A program made the translations under genes and the position numbers. 56,561 bases of DNA, from positions 1 through 56,561 of the forward strand of contig JAQUMN010000021.1 of assembly GCA_028718125.1 (NCBI GenBank), given 5' to 3'. Below, in pieces: positions 1 to 7,702 of this stretch. Source of the stretch: Kiritimatiellia bacterium (GTDB taxonomy: Bacteria; Verrucomicrobiota; Kiritimatiellia; JAAZAB01). Below the pieces are notes generated by a model. That model made no database searches. It was not told where the DNA came from and was given only the letters and a program-made list of their open reading frames with translations. Numbering within the stretch: position 1 is the stretch's first letter; every line of letters starts with the position of its first letter.

Positions 1-1013
1 ATGTCCTCATATCGCCGGAGCGTATCCGGCAGAAGCATGAGGCGCAGTGGAGGAAGGACCACCCGACGCCCCGCGATCAGTCGCAGGCGCAGCAGCCAAA
101 ACCATTTTACAGTTCGCGCCAGGCCTTGATCGAGAGTAGTCCGGCAACGCAAGCCCAGCCGATGCAAGCGCGCGGCGTCGAATATCTTGTCCATCTGGCC
201 GTCGGGTTTGGATTTATCCCATGCAATTTGCCCCTTGAATCCAACGGCCAGCTTCACGGTTTCCGCCAATTCCCGGATCGTTATCCGCGTGCCCGTGGAA
301 ATATTGACCGGCTCGCTGGTGTCATAGTTTTCCAGGAACCAGGGGATGGTGGCGGCCACATCGCCGGCATAGACAAAGTCGCGCGTCGGCCGGCCTGTAC
401 CGAAAACAGTCACGGCAGGCAGGCCTTGTTCGGCGGCCTCCACATATTTCCGGATCAATGCCGGAATGACATGGGAGCTCTCCAGGTTGAAATTATCCCA
501 CTCTCCGTATACATTGCCGGGAATGAGCACAATCGAATTGAACCCGTATTGTTGCCGATACGTCGACGACTGGACCAATATTATTTTTTTGGCCACCGAA
601 TAACTTGCGCTTTCGGCCTGGGGATATCCATTCCACATTTGATCTTCGCCAATGGGAGACTTTGCTTTGGCCGGATATGAACACCCCCCCATAAGGGAGA
701 GCAGTTTTTTGACCCCGGCCTTATAGGCGGCATGAAACAGGGCCGTGTTCATCATCACGTTCTGGTAGAAAAAATCGGCCGGATATTTGTTGTTGGCGAT
801 AATTCCCCCCACCTTGGCCGCCAGATGAACAACCGCATCGGGTTTAATATCCGCAAGCATGGCTTCAGACCGGCCGGGCGCCAATAAATCATATTCCTTT
901 CGCCCGACACCAATGACCTCGGTGTCGAACGATGCCCGCAGGGCCGGAACGATATGATGCCCTAAAAATCCGGTCGCGCCGGTAACCAGAATGCGTTTAA
1001 ATTTGGTATTCAT
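1..1013 (-). CDS. fcl: GDP-L-fucose synthase (NAD-dependent epimerase/reductase), 3' end outside window
   Basis: Predicted to convert GDP-4-keto-6-deoxy-D-mannose to GDP-L-fucose in the cytoplasm, supplying fucose for surface polysaccharide. The frame is open from the ATG at 1013 to the window edge, about 337 codons. Residues 12-18 are the Rossmann motif GATGFLG, and Y138 and K142 form the YxxxK pair. C111 and H181 fit E. coli C109 and H179 with a constant offset of two, but the position matching catalytic S107 is Gly (MGGCSYP). After the usual family end near TVKWF (residue 305) the frame runs on about 32 residues as a Leu/Arg-rich tail without a stop, so a C-terminal extension or a frameshift near base 100 is possible. 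The flippase gene lies 74 bp upstream. The family call is firm; activity is less sure. Confidence 0.85.
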   Translation of the reverse strand, partial: MNTKFKRILVTGATGFLGHHIVPALRASFDTEVIGVGRKEYDLLAPGRSEAMLADIKPDAVVHLAAKVGGIIANNKYPADFFYQNVMMNTALFHAAYKAGVKKLLSLMGGCSYPAKAKSPIGEDQMWNGYPQAESASYSVAKKIILVQSSTYRQQYGFNSIVLIPGNVYGEWDNFNLESSHVIPALIRKYVEAAEQGLPAVTVFGTGRPTRDFVYAGDVAATIPWFLENYDTSEPVNISTGTRITIRELAETVKLAVGFKGQIAWDKSKPDGQMDKIFDAARLHRLGLRCRTTLDQGLARTVKWFWLLRLRLIAGRRVVLPPLRLMLLPDTLRRYED

Positions 1014-1087
1014 GTCTGCACTTATTTATTGAATACGGCAAGAACGATGTTAAGGTGTTTGCATGATTATTCGGTGGAGGACGAATG

Positions 1088-2344
1088 TCAAGAAGCAACC
1101 GAAACGCCTTTAACTCTCCACGGCAGGCACCAGACCAGCGCCAGCAAAGACAGGATGCCGACCGCGGCCAGGATCGCCACGATCTGAAGGACAAAATCGT
1201 GCCAGAGCGCAACCCCGATCAAATACCCGGCCACGCATACGACAAGGGGCACGGTCATCCGGAACCGGTTTTGGGCCAGCTCGAAATTCATGAGAATATA
1301 AGTCAGACTCAGTGGCGCCATGGCCCAGACCGTGCACCGCACCAGCTGGACCATGTCCGCATCTGGTTGCCAGTCACTATACAGGATTCCAAGCGGCAAC
1401 TGCGGGAAAATAGTGCAGGCCAGGGCAGCCGGAACAATTATAATCGCCGTATAAAAGAGCGCCTTCAACAGGAGCCTGTTGTGCTTGGCGCTCATCGCGC
1501 CATCTGAAACCGTCTTTGGAAACAGCGCGCCGGCAATCGGCATGGGCAGGAAAATAATCGTGCGCCCGATGGTGGCCGCCCGCGCATACAGGCCCGATTG
1601 GTCGGGCGTAAAATAATGTTTTACAATCAGGACATCGGCGTTCATGAGAAAGGCAAAACAGGCCAGGATCGCCAAAGTACGCCATAAATAGGCCTGGGTG
1701 CTTGGCAAGGCTTGATCCGTGGGCAACGCCCCACGCAGAATGATCCATAGGCCGGCCAGGGCAATTCCCGCGCTGACCAGCACTGCCACCCCCTGCCCCG
1801 CCAGGGCCAGCTTGGCTGAAGCCGCGACAAAATAAACAAGGGCGCCGCCAACCACCAGGCGCACGACCCCCCAGCTCATGCCGGATACCGAGGCCCAGCC
1901 GAAGGCCTGAATACCCCCCAGAGCGCCGCCGATGACGGGCGGGAAAAAAGAGATGGCCAGTATAATAAGGGCAATAATAAGGGCGCCCTGGTCCGGCAAT
2001 TTGAAGAACGTTGCCAGCGGATGACCGCACAGGATGCCGACGATTAGCATGGGAATGGAAATGAGCAAAAGCTTCCACGTCCAGGAGCGAATGAGCGGAA
2101 AAATATCACCGGCGCGTTTCTGCAGGAGCAGCTGCGCGCTAAAAAAAGTCAGCACCGTGCCCAGGGCCCCTAGCGGCATGCCGGCAATCATGACAACACC
2201 CAACATAGATGCCATTACGCCATATTCCGCGGGCGAGAGGCATCGCCCCATGACCATTTGAAAAAGCATGCAGGCAACGCTGCCAACCTGCGAGGCCGCC
2301 ATGAGCAGGACACTATGCCGCAGAAGGTGGTCGGATGAATTCAT
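1088..2344 (-). CDS. Polysaccharide flippase, Wzx/MATE-like membrane protein
   Basis: Polytopic inner-membrane protein of 418 residues, mostly hydrophobic helices separated by short charged loops, with no signal peptide. The N-terminal part, with MGRCLSPAEYGVMASM in an early helix-loop, is typical of oligosaccharide flippases that move lipid-linked repeat units across the inner membrane. The ATG at 2344 is chosen; a GTG nine codons upstream (2371) is possible, and neither has a clear Shine-Dalgarno. It sits between UDP-glucose dehydrogenase and GDP-fucose synthase on the same strand, which fits polysaccharide export. The substrate cannot be read from the sequence. Confidence 0.8.
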   Translation of the reverse strand: MNSSDHLLRHSVLLMAASQVGSVACMLFQMVMGRCLSPAEYGVMASMLGVVMIAGMPLGALGTVLTFFSAQLLLQKRAGDIFPLIRSWTWKLLLISIPMLIVGILCGHPLATFFKLPDQGALIIALIILAISFFPPVIGGALGGIQAFGWASVSGMSWGVVRLVVGGALVYFVAASAKLALAGQGVAVLVSAGIALAGLWIILRGALPTDQALPSTQAYLWRTLAILACFAFLMNADVLIVKHYFTPDQSGLYARAATIGRTIIFLPMPIAGALFPKTVSDGAMSAKHNRLLLKALFYTAIIIVPAALACTIFPQLPLGILYSDWQPDADMVQLVRCTVWAMAPLSLTYILMNFELAQNRFRMTVPLVVCVAGYLIGVALWHDFVLQIVAILAAVGILSLLALVWCLPWRVKGVSVAS

Positions 2345-2371
2345 AGCAGAAAGAATATGCCCGCCAAACAC

Positions 2372-2590
2372 GCGAAAAAAATCGCGATAAAAAATACTTA
2401 CAGGTTGTTTTGAGTATGTGCCAGTCTCTCCCGCTCCAACTTGTGATAATACCCGAAATTCACCAGCAATCTGAGCGTGGACGATTTTTTACGGTAAATC
2501 GGATTTTCGATTCTCGCGTTCCCTTCGTGTGTTTCCTCCAAAGGCGGCCCCGTCGCAGGCAATATGTTTGTTCTGATCTTCCGCGGATGC
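2372..2590. other. Intergenic stretch between flippase and UDP-glucose dehydrogenase
   Basis: No convincing gene. It holds a purine-rich block (AGGAAACACACGAAGG on the minus strand) next to a GGCCGCCTTTGGAGG palindrome-like piece related to repeats elsewhere in the window. An AT-rich end near 2372-2400 carries a TCGCGA/TCGCG pairing. An 87-codon minus frame crosses it but overlaps the end of the upstream gene and resembles nothing known. Confidence 0.4.
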
Positions 2591-3490
2591 CTACTTGGTT
2601 TTCCGTGTTTTCCCCGCCTTGGCCCGGCGATAAATGCGTCCGCCGACAGTGGCGCCTGCAATTTCGCGCCAGTCGCGCACTTTGCGGATCCTCAAATTAT
2701 AGGCATGCACGGCTTCAAGCAGCCGGCAATCGACCCCCAGTTCCCGGCAGCGGCCGATAATAGCACCCAGGTCTTTGGGAAAACATTTGCCTCCAAACCC
2801 GCGTTCGGAGGTCACATCCAAATGACTGCGGCCAATGCGCGGGTCCAGCGCCACGGCCTTTTTGACGTCATCGTAATTCACGTTTTGGGCCCGGCACAGG
2901 TCATAGAACACATTAGACAGGGCAACCTTAGCCGCGAGCATGACGTTAGCCTGATATTTGACAATCTCAGCCGCCGCGGTGCTCAGGCGCACAATCGTCG
3001 CGGCAGGAAAACAAGTCCGGTACAAATCAATCACCTTCTGGGCTACCCAGTCGTTATCCGCCCCCACGACAATCCGATCGGCGCTTACGAAATCCTGCAG
3101 GTAATTGGCTTCCGTAAGAAACTCCGGGTTCATGGCGAAGGGCACTTTCGGATAGCGGCGGGCATACCGCCGGGTAGTGCCCGGCGCAACGGTGGACTTA
3201 ATGACAACAACCTTGCCCTTGCCGGCCAGCTTCGGGCAGATTTTGGCCATTATTTCGTCATAAATCGACAGGTCAATGGTTAGTTTATGCTCATCATAGG
3301 GCGTAGGCAGGCAAGCAAAAATAATATCGCTTTTGCGCAAGAGCCCATTGAGGTCGTGCGGCCCCTTATATTTGTCATAAATAATGGCGCTGTGCTTGGG
3401 TTCAAAGCCGCGTTCTCGATCATAATCCACAAACCCGTATTCAACGGAACGCCCCACATAACCGTAGCCGATAATGCCGATTGTGCTCAT
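2591..3490 (-). CDS. UDP-glucose/GDP-mannose dehydrogenase family protein, short form
   Basis: Nucleotide-sugar dehydrogenase of 299 residues, expected to oxidise a UDP-sugar C6 hydroxyl to a uronate with NAD+. Visible motifs are the N-terminal GxGxxG (residues 8-13), KSTVAPGTT (98-106), NPEFLTEA (121-128) and the catalytic Cys236 in GFGGKCFPKD. The chain ends about 60 residues after that Cys, with a basic tail, so the C-terminal UDP-binding Rossmann domain of the usual 390-450-residue enzymes is missing. A Shine-Dalgarno GGAG lies six bases before the ATG. It is downstream of aconitase and upstream of the flippase on the same strand. Specificity between UDP-glucose and other sugars is not resolved. 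Confidence 0.85.
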   Translation of the reverse strand: MSTIGIIGYGYVGRSVEYGFVDYDRERGFEPKHSAIIYDKYKGPHDLNGLLRKSDIIFACLPTPYDEHKLTIDLSIYDEIMAKICPKLAGKGKVVVIKSTVAPGTTRRYARRYPKVPFAMNPEFLTEANYLQDFVSADRIVVGADNDWVAQKVIDLYRTCFPAATIVRLSTAAAEIVKYQANVMLAAKVALSNVFYDLCRAQNVNYDDVKKAVALDPRIGRSHLDVTSERGFGGKCFPKDLGAIIGRCRELGVDCRLLEAVHAYNLRIRKVRDWREIAGATVGGRIYRRAKAGKTRKTK

Positions 3491-3537
3491 TCCAAACTCC
3501 AGTAAATAGTAATCAGTAATTAGCGTTCAATGATCTG

Positions 3538-3562
3538 TCATCCGTTCTCTGTCCTCTGCCCC
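3538..3562. repeat. Purine/pyrimidine low-complexity repeat at aconitase 3' end
   Basis: On the minus strand this is a CAGAGGACAGAGAACGG-type block that encodes the last residues of aconitase (GQRTENG) and supplies its stop. Related GACGAC/GACGGA strings occur at 7814-7850 and 11896-11935. Confidence 0.45.
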
Positions 3563-5493
3563 CGCGCATACCGAAGCACTCCGCCGGCCAACAATATATC
3601 CCGCTGGCGGGGGCTTAAATTCAACTTGCCCTCGAATGTCATGCCTTTGGTTTTGCTGTTTATGACAAGGTAGTCGGCCTGACGCACGCTATTGAGCAAG
3701 CCGGATATTTCGAGAACATCCCCCGCTTGAAGGGCCGCATAATCAGCCAGGGACGCAAACACCAGCGGCACAATGCCGTAATTGACCAGGTTGGCAAAAT
3801 GGATGCGTTCAAACGAACGGGCCAGCACCGCTTTGACACCCAGATAGCGAGGGCAGATGGCCGCATGTTCCCTGGACGAGCCCTGCCCGTAGCTCTCGCC
3901 CCCGACGATGATCGCATCTATTCCCTTCTGTTTATACTCCAGGCAACGCCGACTGAATGAGGCATCAATAGGCTCAAACACAAAGTCCGCGTATTTCGGG
4001 ATATTGGAGCGATATTTCAATCGCTTGCCGGCCGGCATGATATCGTCCGTGGTGATTTTATCGCCCACTTTAATGGCAACCACGCCGGACAGGGAATCCG
4101 TGAGCGGCTCCAGTTGCAGGGGCGCCCCGATATTCGGCCCACGCACAATCGTCACGGCGCCGCGCTCGGCCGGCTCAGGCGGGCGCAGGACCATGCTGTC
4201 GTCGATCACAAAGGCCTTTGGCATGGCAATCGCCGGGTAGTCGAAGCCCGCGTCCCGCGGGTCGGTGACCACCCCGCGAATGGCCGCTACGGCTGCCGTT
4301 TCCGGACTGACCAGATAGACGGATGCCGACTTGGTGCCGGACCGCCCTTTGAAATTGCGATTGGTGGTGCGCAGGCTTACGCCCTCCGTGCTCGGGGCAT
4401 GGCAGTTGCCGATGCAGAATCCGCACACCGGCTCCAGAATCCGCGCCCCGGCAGACACCATGGCCGCGAGCGCGCCGTTTTCCGCCAGCATGCGAAAGAC
4501 CTGCCTGGACCCCGGCGCGATGACCAAACTTACGCGCGGATGGACATGCCGGCCGGTTAACAGGGCCGCCACGCGCATAAGGTCGGTGTAGGAGGAATTG
4601 GTACAGCTTCCGATCGTCACCTGGTCCACGGCCAGGCCATTAATATCCTTCACGGGGCAAACATTATCCGGACTATGCGGCTTAGCCACCATGGGGGTAA
4701 CGTCGGCCAGATCAATATCAATGACGCGCGCATATTGCGCGCCGGCATCCGGCATAATTTCCCGCCATACCTGCTCCCGCCCTTGCGCCTTCAAGAACTC
4801 CAGCGTCACCCGGTCACTGGGGAAAATGGACGTAGTCACACCAAGCTCCGCGCCCATGTTGGTGATCGTGGCGCGATCCGGCACGGAAAGGCCGGCCAGG
4901 CCATCGCCCCCGTATTCGACCACTGTGCCGGTATTGCCCTTGGTAGTCAGGATGCCAAGCACGGTCAAAATCACGTCCTTGGCCGAACTGAAAGGCGGCA
5001 GGCTGCTATGCAGGTTGATGCGAATGATTTTGGGACATTCCATGAAAAACGGGGATCCCGCCAGGGCCAAGGTCACATCAATCCCGCCGGCGCCAATGGC
5101 CAGCATCCCGATCCCGCCGCCGGTGGGCGTATGCGAATCCGAGCCCAGCAGGCTCATGCCCGGCGCCGAAAACCGTTCCAGATGGACCTGATGGCAGATA
5201 CCGTTTCCGGCCCTTGAAAACAGGATGCCGTATTTGGCCGCCACCGCCTGTAAATATTGATGATCGTCCGCGTTTTCGTAGCCATCCTGGATGGTGTTAT
5301 GGTCCACATAACTGACAGAAAGCCGGGTAGCCACGCTCGAGAGCCCCATGCTTTCGAACTGCAAATAGACCATTGTGCCCGTGGCATCCTGGGTCAGGGT
5401 CTGGTCAATTTTTAATCCGATTTCCTCGCCGGGGATGAGACGCCCCTTAACGAGATGAGACTCGATAATTTTGCCGGTAACACTTCGTTGCAT
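3538..5493 (-). CDS. Aconitate hydratase (short bacterial type)
   Basis: Isomerises citrate to isocitrate via cis-aconitate in the TCA cycle using a [4Fe-4S] cluster. At 651 residues it matches the compact aconitases described in Aquifex-type bacteria rather than the roughly 900-residue AcnA/AcnB. The probable cluster ligands are C297 (GSCTNSS) and C357/C360 (CGFC). Substrate-site signatures include SDSHTPTGGG near 118-127 and a C-terminal swivel domain with YGQGSSREHAA near residue 540. The last seven residues come from a low-complexity DNA repeat. UDP-glucose dehydrogenase follows 47 bp downstream. Homoaconitase/isopropylmalate isomerase relatives are the alternative, but the single-chain domain order favours aconitase. 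Confidence 0.92.
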   Translation of the reverse strand: MQRSVTGKIIESHLVKGRLIPGEEIGLKIDQTLTQDATGTMVYLQFESMGLSSVATRLSVSYVDHNTIQDGYENADDHQYLQAVAAKYGILFSRAGNGICHQVHLERFSAPGMSLLGSDSHTPTGGGIGMLAIGAGGIDVTLALAGSPFFMECPKIIRINLHSSLPPFSSAKDVILTVLGILTTKGNTGTVVEYGGDGLAGLSVPDRATITNMGAELGVTTSIFPSDRVTLEFLKAQGREQVWREIMPDAGAQYARVIDIDLADVTPMVAKPHSPDNVCPVKDINGLAVDQVTIGSCTNSSYTDLMRVAALLTGRHVHPRVSLVIAPGSRQVFRMLAENGALAAMVSAGARILEPVCGFCIGNCHAPSTEGVSLRTTNRNFKGRSGTKSASVYLVSPETAAVAAIRGVVTDPRDAGFDYPAIAMPKAFVIDDSMVLRPPEPAERGAVTIVRGPNIGAPLQLEPLTDSLSGVVAIKVGDKITTDDIMPAGKRLKYRSNIPKYADFVFEPIDASFSRRCLEYKQKGIDAIIVGGESYGQGSSREHAAICPRYLGVKAVLARSFERIHFANLVNYGIVPLVFASLADYAALQAGDVLEISGLLNSVRQADYLVINSKTKGMTFEGKLNLSPRQRDILLAGGVLRYARGQRTENG

Positions 5494-5524
5494 GATATGA
5501 ATCCTGATTGTTGAATTTAATTAG

Positions 5525-5539
5525 GCCGCCAAAGGCGGC
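5525..5539. repeat. Perfect short hairpin GCCGCC-AAA-GGCGGC
   Basis: A six-base-pair GC stem with a three-base loop, upstream of the aconitase start and downstream of tRNA-Thr. It matches the core of the palindromic repeat seen at 24206, 49861 and 6632. It lacks a T tract, so it is a poor intrinsic terminator. Confidence 0.5.
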
Positions 5540-5552
5540 AACTGTTTCATGC

Positions 5553-5611
5553 AGCCACGGGCGTGAGCCTGTGGCCACCGGAAGAATCCACGCCCTCACG
5601 GGCGCGGCTAC
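5553..5611. repeat. Imperfect 59-bp palindrome, CGGGCGTGAG type
   Basis: The outer arms AGCCACGGGCGTGAG and CTCACGGGCGCGGCT pair at 12 of 15 positions around a short spacer. It lies in the non-coding gap between tRNA-Thr and aconitase and looks like a dispersed intergenic element. Confidence 0.5.
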
Positions 5612-5667
5612 CCAGATTGGAAATTCCTATCCGTCGCGTTGGTTATTAGCCCGCTTTGACATCACCA

Positions 5668-5743
5668 TGGAGCCAGCTGTCGGATTTGAACCGACGACCT
5701 GTTGATTACAAATCAACTGCTCTGCCAACTGAGCTAAGCTGGC
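5668..5743 (-). tRNA. tRNA-Thr (anticodon UGU)
   Basis: A 76-nt cloverleaf on the minus strand. Acceptor GCCAGCT pairs with AGCTGGC, the D-loop is AGCTCAGTTGGCAGAGC, and the anticodon stem GTTGA/TCAAC closes the loop TTTGTAA with anticodon TGT. The T arm is TCGGTTCGAATCCGA. Discriminator T is followed by an encoded CCA. It is 78 bp downstream of the histidine-kinase-like gene. Confidence 0.97.
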
Positions 5744-5821
5744 CAGGACAAAAGCCATGCCGGTTACACCCGACAGACGGAAGCAAGGTTACGATCTTCA
5801 GGAGAGGCAATCAATCTCAAT

Positions 5822-7594
5822 TTACGTTGCGGCGCGGACGGCGGCGGACATGGCATCGATCAAGTGGCGAAACCCGTGTTCCGGATTAATAATGCGCGGC
5901 ATGCAGATAATGCCCGGCGTTTCCGGCCAATACGTTTGTTTAGGGTCCTGGCCCAGAATGACAATCCCAAGCCGGGGGCATAGTTCACGCAGAGCTTTCA
6001 GCAGGTTGTGCGCGTCCTCGCCCATGATGCTTTTTTCCATGACCAAAACATCCAGTTCCGGAGTTCGCTCCACTCCGGAGAGGATCGAAACGACGTCCGC
6101 TTTGCGATCGACATGCGCGCCGATACTCACCAGTTTTGTTACGAGCAGATCTACCTCCTGACTCGTGCCGGCCAGCATAATGCGCCACTGCGCCACCAAG
6201 GCTCTGATTTGATTCATGGTAAGCCTGCCGGATGGGTTTATATCCGGACGCGTATCCAGATGCGGCAGGCAGACGCGGTAAACGCATAACCCGCCGGCGG
6301 CCACAAGCTGATCAACACGACCATGTGTTTCCTCAACGATTGTTCTGACCACCGACGAAATGACGCCGCCTTCATCGGCTAACGGCGCTACCGGTTGTGC
6401 CGGCAAGGTAAACTCTGTAAGCGGGGTCGATTCTCCGGAAACCAAAATGACGGCCGCATACTGGTTGCCGACATCCAGCAAGGGACCTTGGCCAGGCCGG
6501 TTCAGCGATATTGTTACCGTGCCGGGGTGCGACTGCGCATCGGCCACCAGGAGACCCAAGTTCAAAACCACCTGTTCAATCTGGGCCGGCGTCAGCGGTA
6601 CGGTCGGATACGCATCCTGGGCGCCCATGGCGCCGCCAAAGGCGGGCAACCCCTGGTCGCCTCTGGCGCCGTCGAAGCCAGGAGAACCCTGAATTGTCTG
6701 TTTCACGGTCCATTCCTGGGACAGTGCAACGCGCAATAAGGCGACAGCTTCCGCGACATTGCCGGCCAGGTTGTCGCTGGGCCGTCCTTCCGCCCCGGAG
6801 CGACTTAATTCCAATAATTGACGTGACAGCACCACGCCCTTTTGTGTCTCCTCGGTAATGACCGTCAACGATCGTTTCTGGTTCTCCGGATCCATGCCAA
6901 AGCGCTGAAGCAGCGTGGCATGACCGGAAATCGCACACAGGATGTTGTTAAAATCGTGGGCTACCCCGGCGGCAAGACGTCCTATAATCTGAAGCTGGGC
7001 AATCTGGCGTTTGCGAATTTCCCGGGAATGATGGGTGGTGATATCACTGATCAAAATCAGCATCAGCCCTTCCGAGGGCTGGGAACGGAACCGCAAAGTC
7101 CTCATGCCCTGACTGTAAACACAATCTTTTTCTATTTCCCGGGGCTGGAACGGATCCAGGAGCTGATGCATGTCCTCCTCAGTCAAGCCGGTAAAAACGT
7201 CCAGCAGCATGATCGTTTTACCGGATGACAAGGCATGCGGGGCCAGCTTCCGGGCTGCCGGATTTGATCCCCGCACATGCCCCCTGCCGTCAATGGCCAG
7301 CAGGCCGTCACTCAGGTAATCCATGGTATCCACGAACCGGCCGATACGGCGGCGACCTTCGATTTCGGAGGTGGAGCGGATGGCCCATAATCCCAGAGCT
7401 CCGGCCAGGAACATGCATCCCATGGTCAGAGCCCAGATGGCAATGCTTAGCTGCCGAATCGTCTCATCGGAAGTCTGTTCGGTAATTTGATCCTGGAGGT
7501 AGGAAATAATCGTCATGGCGGCCACGGCGACAATCGCAAACAGGATAATAATCAGAACAGCATAGCGCCACGCGCTTTGGGGAAGGAAGGTCAT
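5822..7594 (-). CDS. Degenerate hybrid histidine kinase (two TM, PAS, H-box, inactive-looking ATPase and receiver)
   Basis: A 590-residue inner-membrane protein from the ATG at 7594 (a GTG 16 codons upstream is possible). Two helices (about 9-33 and 51-72) are followed by a PAS-like region (85-185) and an intact H-box with His213 (AAGVAHDFNN). The ATP-binding region is eroded. The N-box reads LNLGLLVADA, so the second conserved Asn is Leu. No DxG or GxG box is found; VSGEST stands where VSDTG is expected. The C-terminal 130 residues look like a receiver in which the phospho-acceptor Asp is Glu520 (DVLVMEKS) and the acidic pocket is missing. A Gly-rich insert (303-325) comes from a palindromic repeat. 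It follows pilQ by 108 bp, so a role in pilus control is inferred. Confidence 0.75.
   Translation of the reverse strand: MTFLPQSAWRYAVLIIILFAIVAVAAMTIISYLQDQITEQTSDETIRQLSIAIWALTMGCMFLAGALGLWAIRSTSEIEGRRRIGRFVDTMDYLSDGLLAIDGRGHVRGSNPAARKLAPHALSSGKTIMLLDVFTGLTEEDMHQLLDPFQPREIEKDCVYSQGMRTLRFRSQPSEGLMLILISDITTHHSREIRKRQIAQLQIIGRLAAGVAHDFNNILCAISGHATLLQRFGMDPENQKRSLTVITEETQKGVVLSRQLLELSRSGAEGRPSDNLAGNVAEAVALLRVALSQEWTVKQTIQGSPGFDGARGDQGLPAFGGAMGAQDAYPTVPLTPAQIEQVVLNLGLLVADAQSHPGTVTISLNRPGQGPLLDVGNQYAAVILVSGESTPLTEFTLPAQPVAPLADEGGVISSVVRTIVEETHGRVDQLVAAGGLCVYRVCLPHLDTRPDINPSGRLTMNQIRALVAQWRIMLAGTSQEVDLLVTKLVSIGAHVDRKADVVSILSGVERTPELDVLVMEKSIMGEDAHNLLKALRELCPRLGIVILGQDPKQTYWPETPGIICMPRIINPEHGFRHLIDAMSAAVRAAT
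6632..6672. repeat. Palindromic repeat inserted in the histidine-kinase gene
   Basis: Contains CGCCGCCAAAGGCGGG followed by CCCTGGTCGCCTCTGGCGCC, the same two blocks found in opposite order in the intergenic copy at 26144-26180. In the gene it reads through as part of a Gly-rich loop between the kinase H-box domain and the N-box. Confidence 0.6.
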
Positions 7595-7702
7595 AATCTT
7601 GTCGCCAAAGAACAGGAATTCTGGTGCCAGGACGGCATACACACGGGCGTTTTATTCCGTATTATGAATTCTGGCTTCTGACTACTCGCGGTGATCACAT
7701 CA

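Noticed and set aside
6605..6690. Collagen-like Gly-X-Y stretch in the histidine-kinase-like protein
   Set aside because: Only about five triplets (GSPGFDGARGDQG) and they coincide with a palindromic DNA repeat, so chance translation of the repeat explains them.
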